The notes under the pieces were generated by a model. It was given only the letters and a program-made list of their open reading frames with translations, had not been told where the DNA came from and did not search any database. 64,000 nt of DNA from VBDM01 sp963699535 (GTDB lineage Bacteria > Pseudomonadota > Gammaproteobacteria > Burkholderiales > SG8-39): the NCBI GenBank assembly GCA_963699535.1, contig CAVOUJ010000030.1, positions 62,001 through 126,000 on the forward strand. Reading direction: 5' to 3'. Positions within the stretch are counted from its first letter, which is position 1. The number at the start of each line of letters is the position of its first letter. The position numbers and the translations under genes were made by a program. Shown here one piece after another: positions 27,959 to 37,056 of this stretch.

Positions 27959-29989
27959 CGACGAACACCAGCAGCCCGATCAGGGTGATGAAGCTGTAGA
28001 GCAGGTAGATGCTGATCCGCCCCTGCTGCAAGCAGCGCGATCTTCGCCGACATGAATGCAGCCGAGCCGCGCCACCGGCAGGTACAGCGGGCACCAGTGC
28101 CGGTCGTCGATCTTGAGCGGAGACCTGCGGCGCCGTATCGTCCGGGGTGGGCATGTGCCGCTGCATCAGGAAGAGGGGGCCGAACACGTGGCGGATCGGC
28201 TGGCCGAAAGCGTCGGCCGTGTCCTGCATGCGGGCGGTTTGCTCCGGGAAGCCGCAATCCCAGGGATCGGCGAGGCGCACCCGGCCGTGGTAGAAGCGCC
28301 GGACGAGAAAGAACGCGAGCAGGGTGACCGCAACGATGACGACGAAAAAGACGATAGGCGAGTAGCTGGCCTGCTCCGCCTCCGTGGGGATGAGCCACAG
28401 CCAGCCCGAATCGGCGAGCGCCTGCGTCGGACAGGCCCTGGCCGGTGAGCGAGGTGCCGACGCGGTTCAGCATCAGCAGGAACGAGGTCGGGAAGAGACC
28501 GAGGACGAAAGCAGCCGGCGGCGAGCCAGGCCATGCCGTAGCGTTCCATCTCGCCCGCGTCGGCCGAGTGCGGCGTGCGCGGCGCCGTGAGCGGGCTCGC
28601 GCGGGCGGCCGAGAAAGGCGACGCCATAGACCTTGACGAAGCACATCGCGGTGAGCGCGCCGGCGAGTGCGAGCGTCGCCGCGAAAAGCGGCAACAGGCT
28701 GCGCACCACGCCGTTCTCGAGGACGGTCGCCTGCAGCGCGGTCTGGAAAGTCAGCCACTCCGAGACGAATCCGTTGAGCGGCGGCAGCGCCGAGATCGCG
28801 AGCGCGCCGATCAGGAAGTAGAACGCCGTGCGCGGCATGCCGTGTATCAATCCGCCCATGTCGTTCAGGTTGCGAAGCCCGGTCGAGTGCAGGATCGAGC
28901 CTGCGCCGAGGAACAGCAAGCCCTTGAACACGGCGTGGTTGAGCGTGTGGTAGAGCGCGGCGATGAGGCCGAGGGCGCCCGCCGCTGGATGCCCGAAGCC
29001 GATGAAGACCATCGACATGCCCAGGCCGAGCAGGATGATGCCGATGTTCTCGACCGAGTGATAGGCGAGCAGGCGCTTCAGGTCGTGCTGCATCAGGGCG
29101 TAGAGCACCCCGAAGAGGGTCGTGCCCGCGCCGATCGCGAGCACCACCAGTCCCCATTCCCAGCGGACGTTCCCGATGAGGTCGTAGATCACGCGCACCA
29201 TTCCGTAGATGGCGGTCTTCAGCATGATGCCGCTCATCAATGCCGAGACGGGCGAGGGCGCGGCCGGGTGCGCCTCCGGCAGCCAGGCGTGCAGCGGCAG
29301 CATTCCCGCCTTGGCGCCGAATCCGAAGAAGGCCAGCAGGAACGCCACCGTCGCCCAGGCGGGCTCGAGCCGCGCGTCGCGCAGCGGCGTCGAAGGTGTA
29401 GTCGCCGCGCCCGCCGTGCATGACGCCGAAGCACAGCAGGATCGCGATCGCGCCGACGTGCGCGATCAGCAGGTAGAGGAAGCCGGCGCGGCGAATCGCG
29501 GGCAGTCTGTGATCGGTGGTGACCAGGAAGTACGACGAGAGCGCCATCGTTTCCCACGCGACCATGAACAGGTAGGCGTCGTCGGCGAGGATGACGAAGG
29601 CCATGCTCGCGAGGAACACGTGGTATTGCAGGCACGATCAGCGTGGGGGCGGTGTCGGCTGGTCCTCGGCGGAAGTACCCGGCGGCGTACACGGAAATGC
29701 CGGCCGAGACCGAGCCGAGGAGCATCAGGAAAAAGCCCGCGAGCGGATCGAGGCGCAGGTGGAACGGCAGGTCGGGCAGCCCGAGTGGCAGCGTCATGGT
29801 CTGCGCCGTCATCCACACCGCCTGCAGGCCGAAGGCCGCGAGCGCGACTCCGGCAATGGCGCCGAGAGGAAACGCGATGTGCCTCGAGAACGCGGCGTTG
29901 CCCGCGGGAACCAGTCCCAGCGCCGCGATGACGAGCCAGAGAACTGCGACCAGCAGCGAGCCTGCGAGCGGTGAGGAAACGGCTGCCAT
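27955..29989 (-). CDS. hyfB: HyfB-like antiporter subunit (about seven frameshifts)
   Basis: ATG 29989 gives MAAVSSPLAGSLLVAVLWLV. Antiporter landmarks appear after joining frames: FVILADDAYLFMVAWETMAL, FFGFGAKAGMLPLHAWLPEA, LMQHDLKRLLAYHSVENIGI and LYHTLNHAVFKGLLFLGAGS. The C-terminal extension contains RLADPWDCGFPEQTARMQDT, AFGQPIRHVFGPLF and a last helix LLQQGRISIYLLYSFITLIG. In that last segment deletion of one T at about 28,033 is required. Other breaks lie near 29,640, 29,390, 28,590, 28,510, 28,430 and 28,110. Restored length is about 675 residues, as expected. It is the first gene of the complex operon. Confidence 0.88.
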
Positions 29990-30090
29990 TGCCTTCAGAT
30001 GAGACGGCGTGCGACCCTGCTCACGCCGGTCGTGACTTCGGGAACACAACGGTCGAATGATACCAAATTAGGTCCAGCCGCCCGAACGGG

Positions 30091-30119
30091 TGCGTCTGTC
30101 GGAGGCGTGCGTATATAAT
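30091..30119 (+). promoter_or_regulatory. putative sigma-70 promoter of the small lipoprotein gene
   Basis: A consensus -10 box TATAAT lies at 30114-30119, 55 bases before the lipoprotein ATG. The -35 position (about 30091-30096, TGCGTC) is poor, so the assignment rests on the -10 box, the position in the divergent gap and the absence of another start. Confidence 0.5.
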
Positions 30120-30173
30120 TCGCGCCGGAGTCAATTGGCACTCCGCTCAACGTAGATACAGAAAGGTCAACTG

Positions 30174-30384
30174 ATGAAGCGCACTTTGTTGTTCATGGCC
30201 GCTCTCGCGGTGGTCGGGCTCGCTGCTTGCGGCAAGGAAGCCCCCAACCGAAACCCGCTCCCGCCCCGGCTGCTATGGCTCCCGCTACACCGGCCCCGGC
30301 GACGACGCCGGCTCCGGCGGACGCGACGAAGGCCCGCCGGCTGAAGCCCCCAAGGCCGAAGCGAGCAAGGAAGCGAAGAAGTAA
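30174..30384 (+). CDS. small Ala/Pro-rich lipoprotein (frameshifted)
   Basis: ATG 30174 follows a GAAAGG ribosome site. MKRTLLFMAALAVVGLAACG is a lipoprotein signal with lipobox LAAC. Two indels near 30,236 and 30,335 must be corrected. The mature part then reads KPKPAPAPAAMAPATPAPAT, continues through TKAPAEAPKAEA and ends SKEAKK before the TAA at 30382-30384. About 69 residues, of low complexity. Such short Ala/Pro/Lys lipoproteins are frequent in betaproteobacteria; function unknown. It is divergent from the Hyf-like operon and convergent with metG. Confidence 0.7.
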
Positions 30385-30394
30385 GGTCGCATCG

Positions 30395-30467
30395 CCTCGT
30401 CCGATTCGAAGACGAGGTGCTGCAATCACCACGAGTAGATCCGTGCCGGTTTCAATCTCCGGCACGG
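30395..30467. terminator. two hairpins between convergent lipoprotein gene and metG
   Basis: CCTCGTC/GACGAGG (30395-30401 with 30411-30417, 9-base loop) and CCGTGCCGG/CCGGCACGG (30441-30449 with 30459-30467, 9-base loop) fill the gap between two convergent genes. A bidirectional terminator is likely, although no strong U-run follows either stem. Confidence 0.55.
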
Positions 30468-30468
30468 G

Positions 30469-32526
30469 TCACTTTACCTTCATTCCCGGCTGCGCACCGC
30501 TGTCGGGAGAGAGCAGGAAAATCCCAGGCCCCTCGCCCGAGGCGGCGAGCACCATGCCCTCGGATACCCCGAACTTCATCTTGCGTGGAGCGAGGTTCGC
30601 CACCATCACCGTGAGCCGGCCCTCGAGCTTGGCCGGATCGTAGGCGGACTTGATTCCGGCGAACACCGTACGCGTATCGCCGCCGAGATCCAGCGTGAGT
30701 TTCAGGAGCTTGTCGGCGCCGTCGACGTGCTCGGCCTTGAGGATTTTCGCGACGCGCAGGTCGATCCTGGCAAAGTCATCAATCGTGATCTCGGGATTCA
30801 CTGCGTGCTCCTTGGCGGAGTGCTGCTGCTGTTCGGCGTGGCGCTGTGGCGCCGCCGGTTGCGGCACGGACTGGGGGTCGAAGAGTTGATCGAGCTGTTT
30901 TTCCTCGACCCGAGACATCAAATGCTCGTAAGCCTTGATCCTTTGAATCTCCGGCAAGGCGTCGGTCCACGAGAGGGAGCCACAACCCAGGAATGCTTCC
31001 GCCTTGCCCGCCAATTCAGGAAGGACAGGCTTGAGCCACATCGTCAGATACTGGAAGGCGCGCACGCAAGCCGAACACGCCTTATGCAGCGCTTCGCGGT
31101 TTTCCGGGCTGTCTTTCTTCGCTAGCTCCCAAGGTTTGACGGTGTCGAAGTACTGGTTGATATCGTCCGCAACCTGCATCGCAAGGCGTATCCCTTTGCC
31201 GAATTCACGCGCTTCATAAGCGTCGCGAATCAGCGGCCCGTTCTCACGGATTCGCACGAAGTCTCGCGCCAGTCTTTGGACGTCGGGGTGGAGTTCTCCA
31301 TCGAAGTACCGGCTTATGAAGCCCGCGGCGCGGCTGGCGATGTTCACGTACTTCCCGACCAGGTCGCTGTTGACGCGCGCGAGGAAGTCGTCGGGGTTGA
31401 AGTCGATATCCTCGACGTTCGCGTTCAGCTTCGCGGCGATGTAGTACCGCAGCCACTCCGGGTTCATTCCGATCTCGAGATAGCGCAGCGGCGAAATGCC
31501 CGTCCCGCGCGACTTGGACATCTTGTCGCCCGACACGGTGATGAAGCCGTGCACGTAGACGTGGTCCGGGATCTTGTAGCCGGCGAACTTCAGCATCGCC
31601 GGCCAGAACAGGGTGTGGAAGTAGATGATGTCCTTGCCGATGAAATGAATCTGCTCGGTCTTCGGGTCGGCGAGGAAGTTCTCGAAATCGAGCTCTTTCT
31701 TCGAGCAGTAGTTCTTCAGGCTCGCGAGGTAACCGATCGGCGCATCGAGCCACACGTAGAGGTACTTCTCTTCCTTGATGTCGGGGATGCGGATGCCGAA
31801 ATACGGGGGGTCGCGCGAGATGTCCCAGTCGGCGAGCGCTTTGTCGCCCTCGCCCGCGAGCCATTCCCACGCCTTGTTGACGACTTGCGGCTGCAGCCTG
31901 CCCGGGGCTTCCAACCATTCGCGGATGAACGCCTTGCACTTCTCGTCGGAGAGCTTGAAGAAATGGTGCTCCGAGGACTTGAGCACGGGCTTCGCACCCG
32001 AGAGGGTCGAGTACGGATTCTTGAGAGCCGTCGCCGAATAGACGGTGCTGCAGTTCTCGCAGGCGTCGCCGTACTGGTCTTTCGCGCCGCAGTTCGGGCA
32101 CTCGCCCTTGATGTAGCGGTCCGCGAGGAACATGCCTTTCACCGGATCGTAGAACTGCTCGATCGCTTTGGTGAAAACGAGTCCTGCCGCTTTCAGCTTC
32201 CGGTAGATGTCTTGCGAGAGCTCGGTGTTCTCCTGTGAGTGGGTCGAGTGCCAGTTGTCGAAGCCGATATGAAAGCCGTCGAGGTATTGCTTCCGCCCCC
32301 TGCCAATCTCGGCGATGAACTCCTCGGGCTTTCTCCCCACCTTCTCCGCGGCGAGCATGATCGGGGCACCGTGCGCGTCGTCCGCCCCGATGAAATGCAC
32401 TTCGTGACCCTGCATGCGCTGGAACCGCACCCAGATGTCGGCCTGGATGTATTCCATGATGTGGCCGATATGGAACGGGCCGTTCGCGTAGGGCAGGGCG
32501 GTGGTGACGAACAGCCGGCGGGACAT
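30469..32526 (-). CDS. metG: methionyl-tRNA synthetase MetG
   Basis: 685 residues, uninterrupted. The class I signatures are the HIGH-type FHIGHIMEYIQADIW and KMSKS (GDKMSKSRGTGI). The zinc knuckle CPNCGAKDQYGDACENC marks the MetG1 type. The C-terminal EMAP/tRNA-binding domain (FARIDLRVAKILKAEHVDGA) is present after a Gln/Ala-rich linker. The start is ATG 32526 (MSRRLFVTTALPYANG); a TTG four codons upstream is not needed. It charges initiator and elongator tRNA-Met. Confidence 0.97.
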   Translation of the reverse strand: MSRRLFVTTALPYANGPFHIGHIMEYIQADIWVRFQRMQGHEVHFIGADDAHGAPIMLAAEKVGRKPEEFIAEIGRGRKQYLDGFHIGFDNWHSTHSQENTELSQDIYRKLKAAGLVFTKAIEQFYDPVKGMFLADRYIKGECPNCGAKDQYGDACENCSTVYSATALKNPYSTLSGAKPVLKSSEHHFFKLSDEKCKAFIREWLEAPGRLQPQVVNKAWEWLAGEGDKALADWDISRDPPYFGIRIPDIKEEKYLYVWLDAPIGYLASLKNYCSKKELDFENFLADPKTEQIHFIGKDIIYFHTLFWPAMLKFAGYKIPDHVYVHGFITVSGDKMSKSRGTGISPLRYLEIGMNPEWLRYYIAAKLNANVEDIDFNPDDFLARVNSDLVGKYVNIASRAAGFISRYFDGELHPDVQRLARDFVRIRENGPLIRDAYEAREFGKGIRLAMQVADDINQYFDTVKPWELAKKDSPENREALHKACSACVRAFQYLTMWLKPVLPELAGKAEAFLGCGSLSWTDALPEIQRIKAYEHLMSRVEEKQLDQLFDPQSVPQPAAPQRHAEQQQHSAKEHAVNPEITIDDFARIDLRVAKILKAEHVDGADKLLKLTLDLGGDTRTVFAGIKSAYDPAKLEGRLTVMVANLAPRKMKFGVSEGMVLAASGEGPGIFLLSPDSGAQPGMKVK

Positions 32527-32590
32527 GCGGACTTTCAAAAGCCGTTATTTTATCGTCTCGCGCCCGCCTTCGGCGCGTTCCGGGTCCGGC

Positions 32591-33784
32591 TCAGAGCAGA
32601 TAGATCAGCATTGCGATGACCAGCGCTACTCCGACGGTGACGCCGAAGACTACATTCTCGCGCCGTCCCCATGGATGGACCTCGGAACGAAATGCCCGCG
32701 CGCGCGATATCGTCGTCGCCGAGAAAGCCTTCGTCGCCACGAACTCGGTCGTTCCGTCTGCGCCGATCTGACGCATCAGGCGCTGCGTTGCTTCGAGCGA
32801 GTCAAAGGCACGTGAAATCCCCTTGGTGGGCGAGGAAACGACTTCCTCGGACAGATCGTGGCCTGCTTGCAGCATCGGGGCGGCCGCAGCCTGGGGCGCG
32901 ACCGGAATCGGACGCGTCGGCGTGAGGTTGGCCCCCACGCTCTGCACTCCGGTTTCCATCTGCGCCCTGCATTCGCGCAGATCGTTCGCCAGGTCTGCCG
33001 CGCTCTGGTAGCGCGCGTCGGGGGACTTGGTGAGCACTTTGGCGATGATGTAATCGAGCATCACCGGGACCTGGGGATTCACGGAGCTCGGCGGCGCAGG
33101 GTCGTGGTTGGTGATCTGATACATGAGCGCGCTCAGCCCCTCGCCGTTGAAAGGCGTGGTGCCGGTCAGCGACTCGTAAAGAATGACACCGAGGGAGAAG
33201 ATGTCAGAGCGATGGTCGGCCCGCTTCCCCACCACCTGTTCGGGCGCAATGTACCTCGGTGAACCCAGGATGATCCCGGTCTGCGTGCGCGTCTCGCTCG
33301 AGCGCATGCGAGCAATACCGAAGTCGGCAATCTTTGCGCGCCCTTCCGGGGTGATCATGATGTTGGCGGGCTTGATGTCCCGATGCACGACGTGGTGCTG
33401 GTGCGCGTAGGCCAGGCCTTCTCCGACCTGAGCCGCGACATCGACGGCGAGCGCCACCGGCAAGGGCTGCCCTTCGGCGAGCATTTCCCGCAGCTCACGG
33501 CCCTCGATGTACTCCATCGCCATGTACACGAGGTGTCCGCTCTTGCCGATGTCGTAGATGATGATGATGTTCGGGTGGTTGAGTCCGCCGGCGGCCTTGG
33601 CTTCCGTATAGAAGCGCGCTTCGTACTCGGCCATGCCCTCGTGGCCAGCCTCCTCGGTGTTGATGGTCTTGATCGCCACCATGCGGTTGAGCATCGGGTC
33701 GTTGGCCCGATACACCACGCCCATTGCGCCTTTGCCCAGTTCGGCGACGACCTCGTAGCGGCCAAGCAGCCAGGGTTCGGTCAT
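32591..33784 (-). CDS. serine/threonine protein kinase, tail-anchored
   Basis: 397 residues. Complete PknB/Hanks kinase domain over about residues 1-265: glycine loop GKGAMGVVYRA, catalytic Lys in VAIKTIN, HRDIKPANIM loop, DFGIARM and the APEQV activation segment. A disordered linker follows and the chain ends in a single hydrophobic helix (VFGVTVGVALVIAMLIYLL) with no periplasmic domain, so it should be a tail-anchored inner-membrane kinase facing the cytoplasm. It lies 10 bases after the TssQ-like gene and is the third gene of a cyclase/lipoprotein/kinase operon. The kinase is expected to be active because all motifs are intact. Its substrate is unknown. Confidence 0.92.
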   Translation of the reverse strand: MTEPWLLGRYEVVAELGKGAMGVVYRANDPMLNRMVAIKTINTEEAGHEGMAEYEARFYTEAKAAGGLNHPNIIIIYDIGKSGHLVYMAMEYIEGRELREMLAEGQPLPVALAVDVAAQVGEGLAYAHQHHVVHRDIKPANIMITPEGRAKIADFGIARMRSSETRTQTGIILGSPRYIAPEQVVGKRADHRSDIFSLGVILYESLTGTTPFNGEGLSALMYQITNHDPAPPSSVNPQVPVMLDYIIAKVLTKSPDARYQSAADLANDLRECRAQMETGVQSVGANLTPTRPIPVAPQAAAAPMLQAGHDLSEEVVSSPTKGISRAFDSLEATQRLMRQIGADGTTEFVATKAFSATTISRARAFRSEVHPWGRRENVVFGVTVGVALVIAMLIYLL

Positions 33785-33794
33785 CGGGGATCGG

Positions 33795-34181
33795 CTATTT
33801 CTTGGTCTTCAGCCCGCGGTACACGGGCCCCCAAATCGGGTGTCCGGCCTCGTCCTCCCGGAGCGCGAATGAAGGATCGATATCCAGGGCTTTCTTGAAT
33901 TCGTCGCGGCACTGCTGCATCCGGGCGGAAACGCAATGGATGAACGCGAGATACTTGTGCGCTCTCATTTGGTTCGATGTGCCGCGCAGGCCGGCGTCCA
34001 GGCCCCCTTGCAGCAGTCGCGCTGCGTAGGCGTATTCGCCGTCCTCGTAGGCTCTGATGCCGAACTCAAGTTCATTCTCGCCTTTGCTCGAGAACGCCGC
34101 CGCAAGATTCTCCCCGAACGAGGCGCATCCGCAAAGCGCCAGGCAAAGCAGCAACGCCGCGGCCTGCCGGTCGTGGGTCAT
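33795..34181 (-). CDS. TssQ-family T6SS-associated lipoprotein
   Basis: 128 residues. Signal peptide and lipobox AALLLCLALCGCASFGE give an outer-membrane-directed lipoprotein. The mature part is a short TPR-like helical repeat (GIRAYEDGEYAYAARLLQGG, AHKYLAFIHCVSARMQQCRD, EFKKALDIDPSFALREDEAG) ending in GPVYRGLKTKK. This is the TssQ family described beside type VI secretion genes, but no other T6SS gene lies in the window. Ten-base gaps on both sides place it between the cyclase and the kinase. Confidence 0.8.
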   Translation of the reverse strand: MTHDRQAAALLLCLALCGCASFGENLAAAFSSKGENELEFGIRAYEDGEYAYAARLLQGGLDAGLRGTSNQMRAHKYLAFIHCVSARMQQCRDEFKKALDIDPSFALREDEAGHPIWGPVYRGLKTKK

Positions 34182-34191
34182 CGCGCTCCCA

Positions 34192-35490
34192 TTAACGGCG
34201 GAACCTGTGCTTTACGCTGACCTCTGCTCCGGACTTCAATTCGACTGTCTCGACATAGGTCGGAAATGCCGTGTTCCTCAGCTCGATGCGGTGCTTGCCC
34301 GGCTTGATCGGTATCGCACGAAGCGGGGGACTCACGCCGTGCCTTGCCCCATCGACGTAGACCTCGGCCCAAGGCAGGGCAACAATATTGATGACCGCGT
34401 CGCGCGGAGAAACCGGGGCTGGCGCGGCGGGCTCGGGTTCCTTCGCCCTGGGCAGGGTCGCTATTTCCTTCGTCTTCGCCGGCGCCTCCAGTTCCTTCAC
34501 CCGCGCCGTCTGGACCGTGCCCAAGGCGGGCGCCGCCTCGATCCTTGCCGACCGCTGCGGCTCGGTCTGCCGGGCTGGGGTCGCGGGCTGCGGTGCCTTC
34601 AGTTTCTGCGGCGCTTCCGGTGCCGGCTCCGGCGGGGCGGCGGCAGGAGCTGCTGCTGCAGGTGCCGCGGGGGGCGGATCGGCGCTCGGCGTCGCCGTGC
34701 CCCGTGGCGCTTGCGGCGCGGCAGACACGGGCGGTCTCGCTTCGCTGTTCGAGGTTCGGTAGGTGCGCGCGATCACTCCCGAGCCGACGATGAGCGTGAA
34801 GGCGAGCGGCGCAGCGACGAGCAGTTTGCTGTTGACGGCGAGGGCGTCGCCCCAGCCGGACCGTATCAGTTTGGGAAGCTTGGGCAAACGCAGGCCTTGC
34901 GCACGGGCTGCCGGTTGCGGTGCGGGCATCGTGCGTCGCAGGTTTCCCGGCGCCGGACCGATTGCGTACACCTCGTGTTCGCGCACGTGTTTGTCGGTCT
35001 TTGCCCCCTCGTAGTGGAAAAGCTTGGCGTAGTCCTCCGACAGGCGGGCCATCACATCGTGGTAGGAACGGGAGACGAGGATCTGCCCCGGCTCGGCGAA
35101 ACTCATGACGCGTTGCGCCACGTTGATCCCGTCCCCGATGATGTTCGGCTGGCCGTTGATGTCTTTCACGAGCCTCACCGGCCCCAGATTGAGGCCTACG
35201 CGGATTTGCAGGCGCGGGCCGCTGGTGTTTTCCAGGCTGGCGACGGCGTCCCGCAGGTTCATGCCGGCGAACAGCGCGTCTTCGGGATCGCCGAGAAAGC
35301 TGACCGCGGCGCCGTCACCCGTGTCGAGAATGATGCGATCGTCCGTGGCGACGCCCGCGATCACGTCGGTCAGGATGGCATTGAACCGTTCCTTGAGCGC
35401 GATCTGTTTGCCGACGTCCTGCCTCGTGTACTCGACGATGTCGAGAAACAGCACGCTGCAGATGAAAGTCCGATTGGTGTGCTCCGCCAT
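34192..35490 (-). CDS. class III nucleotidyl cyclase with C-terminal PEGA-like domain
   Basis: 432 residues. The N-terminal cyclase domain (about 1-175) has both metal aspartates (FLDIVEYT, Asp17; TGDGAAVSF, Asp59) and the transition-state pair in IIGDGINVAQRVMSF, so it should be catalytic. A membrane helix (KLLVAAPLAFTLIVGSGVIA) follows near residue 225. Then comes about 120 residues of Pro/Ala-rich linker. The C-terminal 65 residues form a PEGA-like beta domain (INIVALPWAEVYVDGARHGV, IPIKPGKHRIELRNTAFPTY). The topology is cytoplasmic cyclase with a periplasmic PEGA domain. Whether it makes cAMP or cGMP cannot be decided. First gene of the operon with TssQ and kinase. Confidence 0.88.
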   Translation of the reverse strand: MAEHTNRTFICSVLFLDIVEYTRQDVGKQIALKERFNAILTDVIAGVATDDRIILDTGDGAAVSFLGDPEDALFAGMNLRDAVASLENTSGPRLQIRVGLNLGPVRLVKDINGQPNIIGDGINVAQRVMSFAEPGQILVSRSYHDVMARLSEDYAKLFHYEGAKTDKHVREHEVYAIGPAPGNLRRTMPAPQPAARAQGLRLPKLPKLIRSGWGDALAVNSKLLVAAPLAFTLIVGSGVIARTYRTSNSEARPPVSAAPQAPRGTATPSADPPPAAPAAAAPAAAPPEPAPEAPQKLKAPQPATPARQTEPQRSARIEAAPALGTVQTARVKELEAPAKTKEIATLPRAKEPEPAAPAPVSPRDAVINIVALPWAEVYVDGARHGVSPPLRAIPIKPGKHRIELRNTAFPTYVETVELKSGAEVSVKHRFRR

Positions 35491-35652
35491 CCCTTATCCC
35501 GCCGCAGTCGCCGACGCGGCCCCGCTTTGCCTGGTCCGAGCCCAAGACGACAATTCTACCGCGCCGCGGCTCGGCAGGCACCGGAAAGTTGCTAGAATAT
35601 CAACCTATTGCCTGTCCAAAGGCTCCAAGCGGCCGATCTCGTGGACCCTGCC

Positions 35653-36744
35653 ATGTCCGTCACACCGGAACAAATTCACGCTGCCCTGAAAGAGATCCTT
35701 GACCCGAATACCGGGCGGGATTTTTTCACGTCCAAATCGGCGAAGAACCTCAACGTTGAAGGCGGGGACGTATCAATCGAGATCGAGCTCGCCTACCCGG
35801 GCAAGACCCAGATCGACCCGATTCGCAGGCTTGTCGGCGACAGGCTTCGTGGAATTCCGGGGGTCGGCTCGGTAAGCGTCAGCATCACGAGCAAGATCGT
35901 CTCCCACGCCGTGCAGCGCGGAGTCAAGCTCATCCCGGGAGTGAAAAACATCGTCGCGGTTGCCTCCGGCAAGGGGGGGGTGGGCAAATCGACTACGGCG
36001 GCGAACCTCGCCCTCGCGCTTTCCGCAGAAGGTGCCAGTGTCGGCGTGCTCGACGCCGATATCTACGGCCCCTCGCAGCCGATCATGCTCGGGATCACCG
36101 GCCGGCCGGAATCCAGGGACGGCAAGACCCTCGAGCCGATGATGGGGCACGGCATCCAGGCGATATCGATCGGTTTTCTCATCGACATCGACACACCCAT
36201 GGTCTGGCGGGGTCCAATGGTCACGCAGGCCCTCGAGCAGCTCCTCAAGGACACCCGCTGGCGCGACGTCGACTACCTCATCGTCGACATGCCGCCCGGC
36301 ACCGGGGATATCCAGCTCACCCTGGCGCAGAAGGTTCCGGTGACCGGAGCGGTCATCGTGACGACCCCGCAGGACGTCGCCCTTATCGATGCCCGCAAGG
36401 GTCTAAAAATGTTCGAGAAAGTGGGGATTCCCATCCTCGGCGTGATCGAGAACATGAGCACTCACATCTGCTCGAAATGCGGCCACGAGGAGCATATCTT
36501 CGGGCAGGGCGGGGCGGAGCGCATGTGCAAGGAGTACGGCACCGAATTCCTCGGGTCGCTGCCGCTGGATATCGCGATCCGGGAGCACGCCGACTCGGGG
36601 AAACCGACCGTGGTGGCGGATCCGGATGGCCGGGCGGCGGAGCTCTACCGGGCGATCGGGCGGAGGCTCGCCGTCAAGATCGGGGAGTCGGCCAAGGACA
36701 TGACGGCCAAGTTCCCGAACATCGTCGTTTCCAAGAACACCTGA
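35653..36744 (+). CDS. apbC: iron-sulfur cluster carrier protein ApbC (Mrp)
   Basis: 363 residues. An N-terminal MIP18/DUF59-like domain (EQIHAALKEILDPNTGRD) is followed by a deviant Walker A SGKGGVGKSTTAANLALAL, DADIYGPSQPIMLGI and DYLIVDMPPGTGDIQLTLAQ. The bridging cluster Cys pair is CSKCG. It loads [4Fe-4S] clusters onto apoproteins such as the Fe-S subunits elsewhere in the window. The start is ATG 35653 (MSVTPEQI). A TAGAAT box at about 35,595 may be the promoter -10. Confidence 0.95.
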   Translation: MSVTPEQIHAALKEILDPNTGRDFFTSKSAKNLNVEGGDVSIEIELAYPGKTQIDPIRRLVGDRLRGIPGVGSVSVSITSKIVSHAVQRGVKLIPGVKNIVAVASGKGGVGKSTTAANLALALSAEGASVGVLDADIYGPSQPIMLGITGRPESRDGKTLEPMMGHGIQAISIGFLIDIDTPMVWRGPMVTQALEQLLKDTRWRDVDYLIVDMPPGTGDIQLTLAQKVPVTGAVIVTTPQDVALIDARKGLKMFEKVGIPILGVIENMSTHICSKCGHEEHIFGQGGAERMCKEYGTEFLGSLPLDIAIREHADSGKPTVVADPDGRAAELYRAIGRRLAVKIGESAKDMTAKFPNIVVSKNT

Positions 36745-36916
36745 GGCCTCGCTCAACGGTGGGTCGGGCGCGTCCAGGACTCGATACGTCACCTCCATAC
36801 TTTCCCTTGCGTTTCAAGTAGTCCTTCCCTACCATAAGTTGCGTATTGCGTCGGGCAGCGAGAACGGCTGCCTGACCGGCGGGTGCGGGATGTAAGGGGG
36901 AAAAGGGAGAAATCAC

Positions 36917-36944
36917 TTGATTTCGCGGGGGCAGTCCCTATACT
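36917..36944 (+). promoter_or_regulatory. sigma-70 promoter of ornithine decarboxylase leader
   Basis: TTGATT (36917-36922), 16-base spacer and TATACT (36939-36944) form the clearest sigma-70 promoter in the window. It would start transcription near 36,951, about 195 bases before the decarboxylase start. It lies in the 312-base gap 36,745-37,056, where I see no other gene. The leader contains the short frame at 37,057. Confidence 0.7.
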
Positions 36945-37056
36945 TTCCTGCAAACGGGCTCCGGTTCGGTTGTCTGCGATGCGGACGGTCAAACCCGGGC
37001 CCGATGCTTTTTTGGAACGGATCTTGAATCGCGAACCCGGACAAAAGGAGGTCATC

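Noticed and set aside
27955..28053. hyfC-like gene starting at ATG 28053 (MSAKIALL)
   Set aside because: That segment is the last helix of the HyfB-like protein (LLQQGRISIYLLYSF) once one T is removed. HyfC starts at 27958, overlapping the hyfB stop as ATGA.
22134..29619. Long open frames running through the Hyf-like region in alternative frames
   Set aside because: They are Arg/Ala/His-rich out-of-frame stretches that only in part coincide with real subunits. The true proteins are obtained by joining frames at single-base indels.
22500..30000. Hyf-like operon as a pseudogene cluster
   Set aside because: Frame breaks are dense, but residues between them keep all family motifs, and the same kind of break occurs in essential dnaE and dxs. 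Sequencing error explains both.
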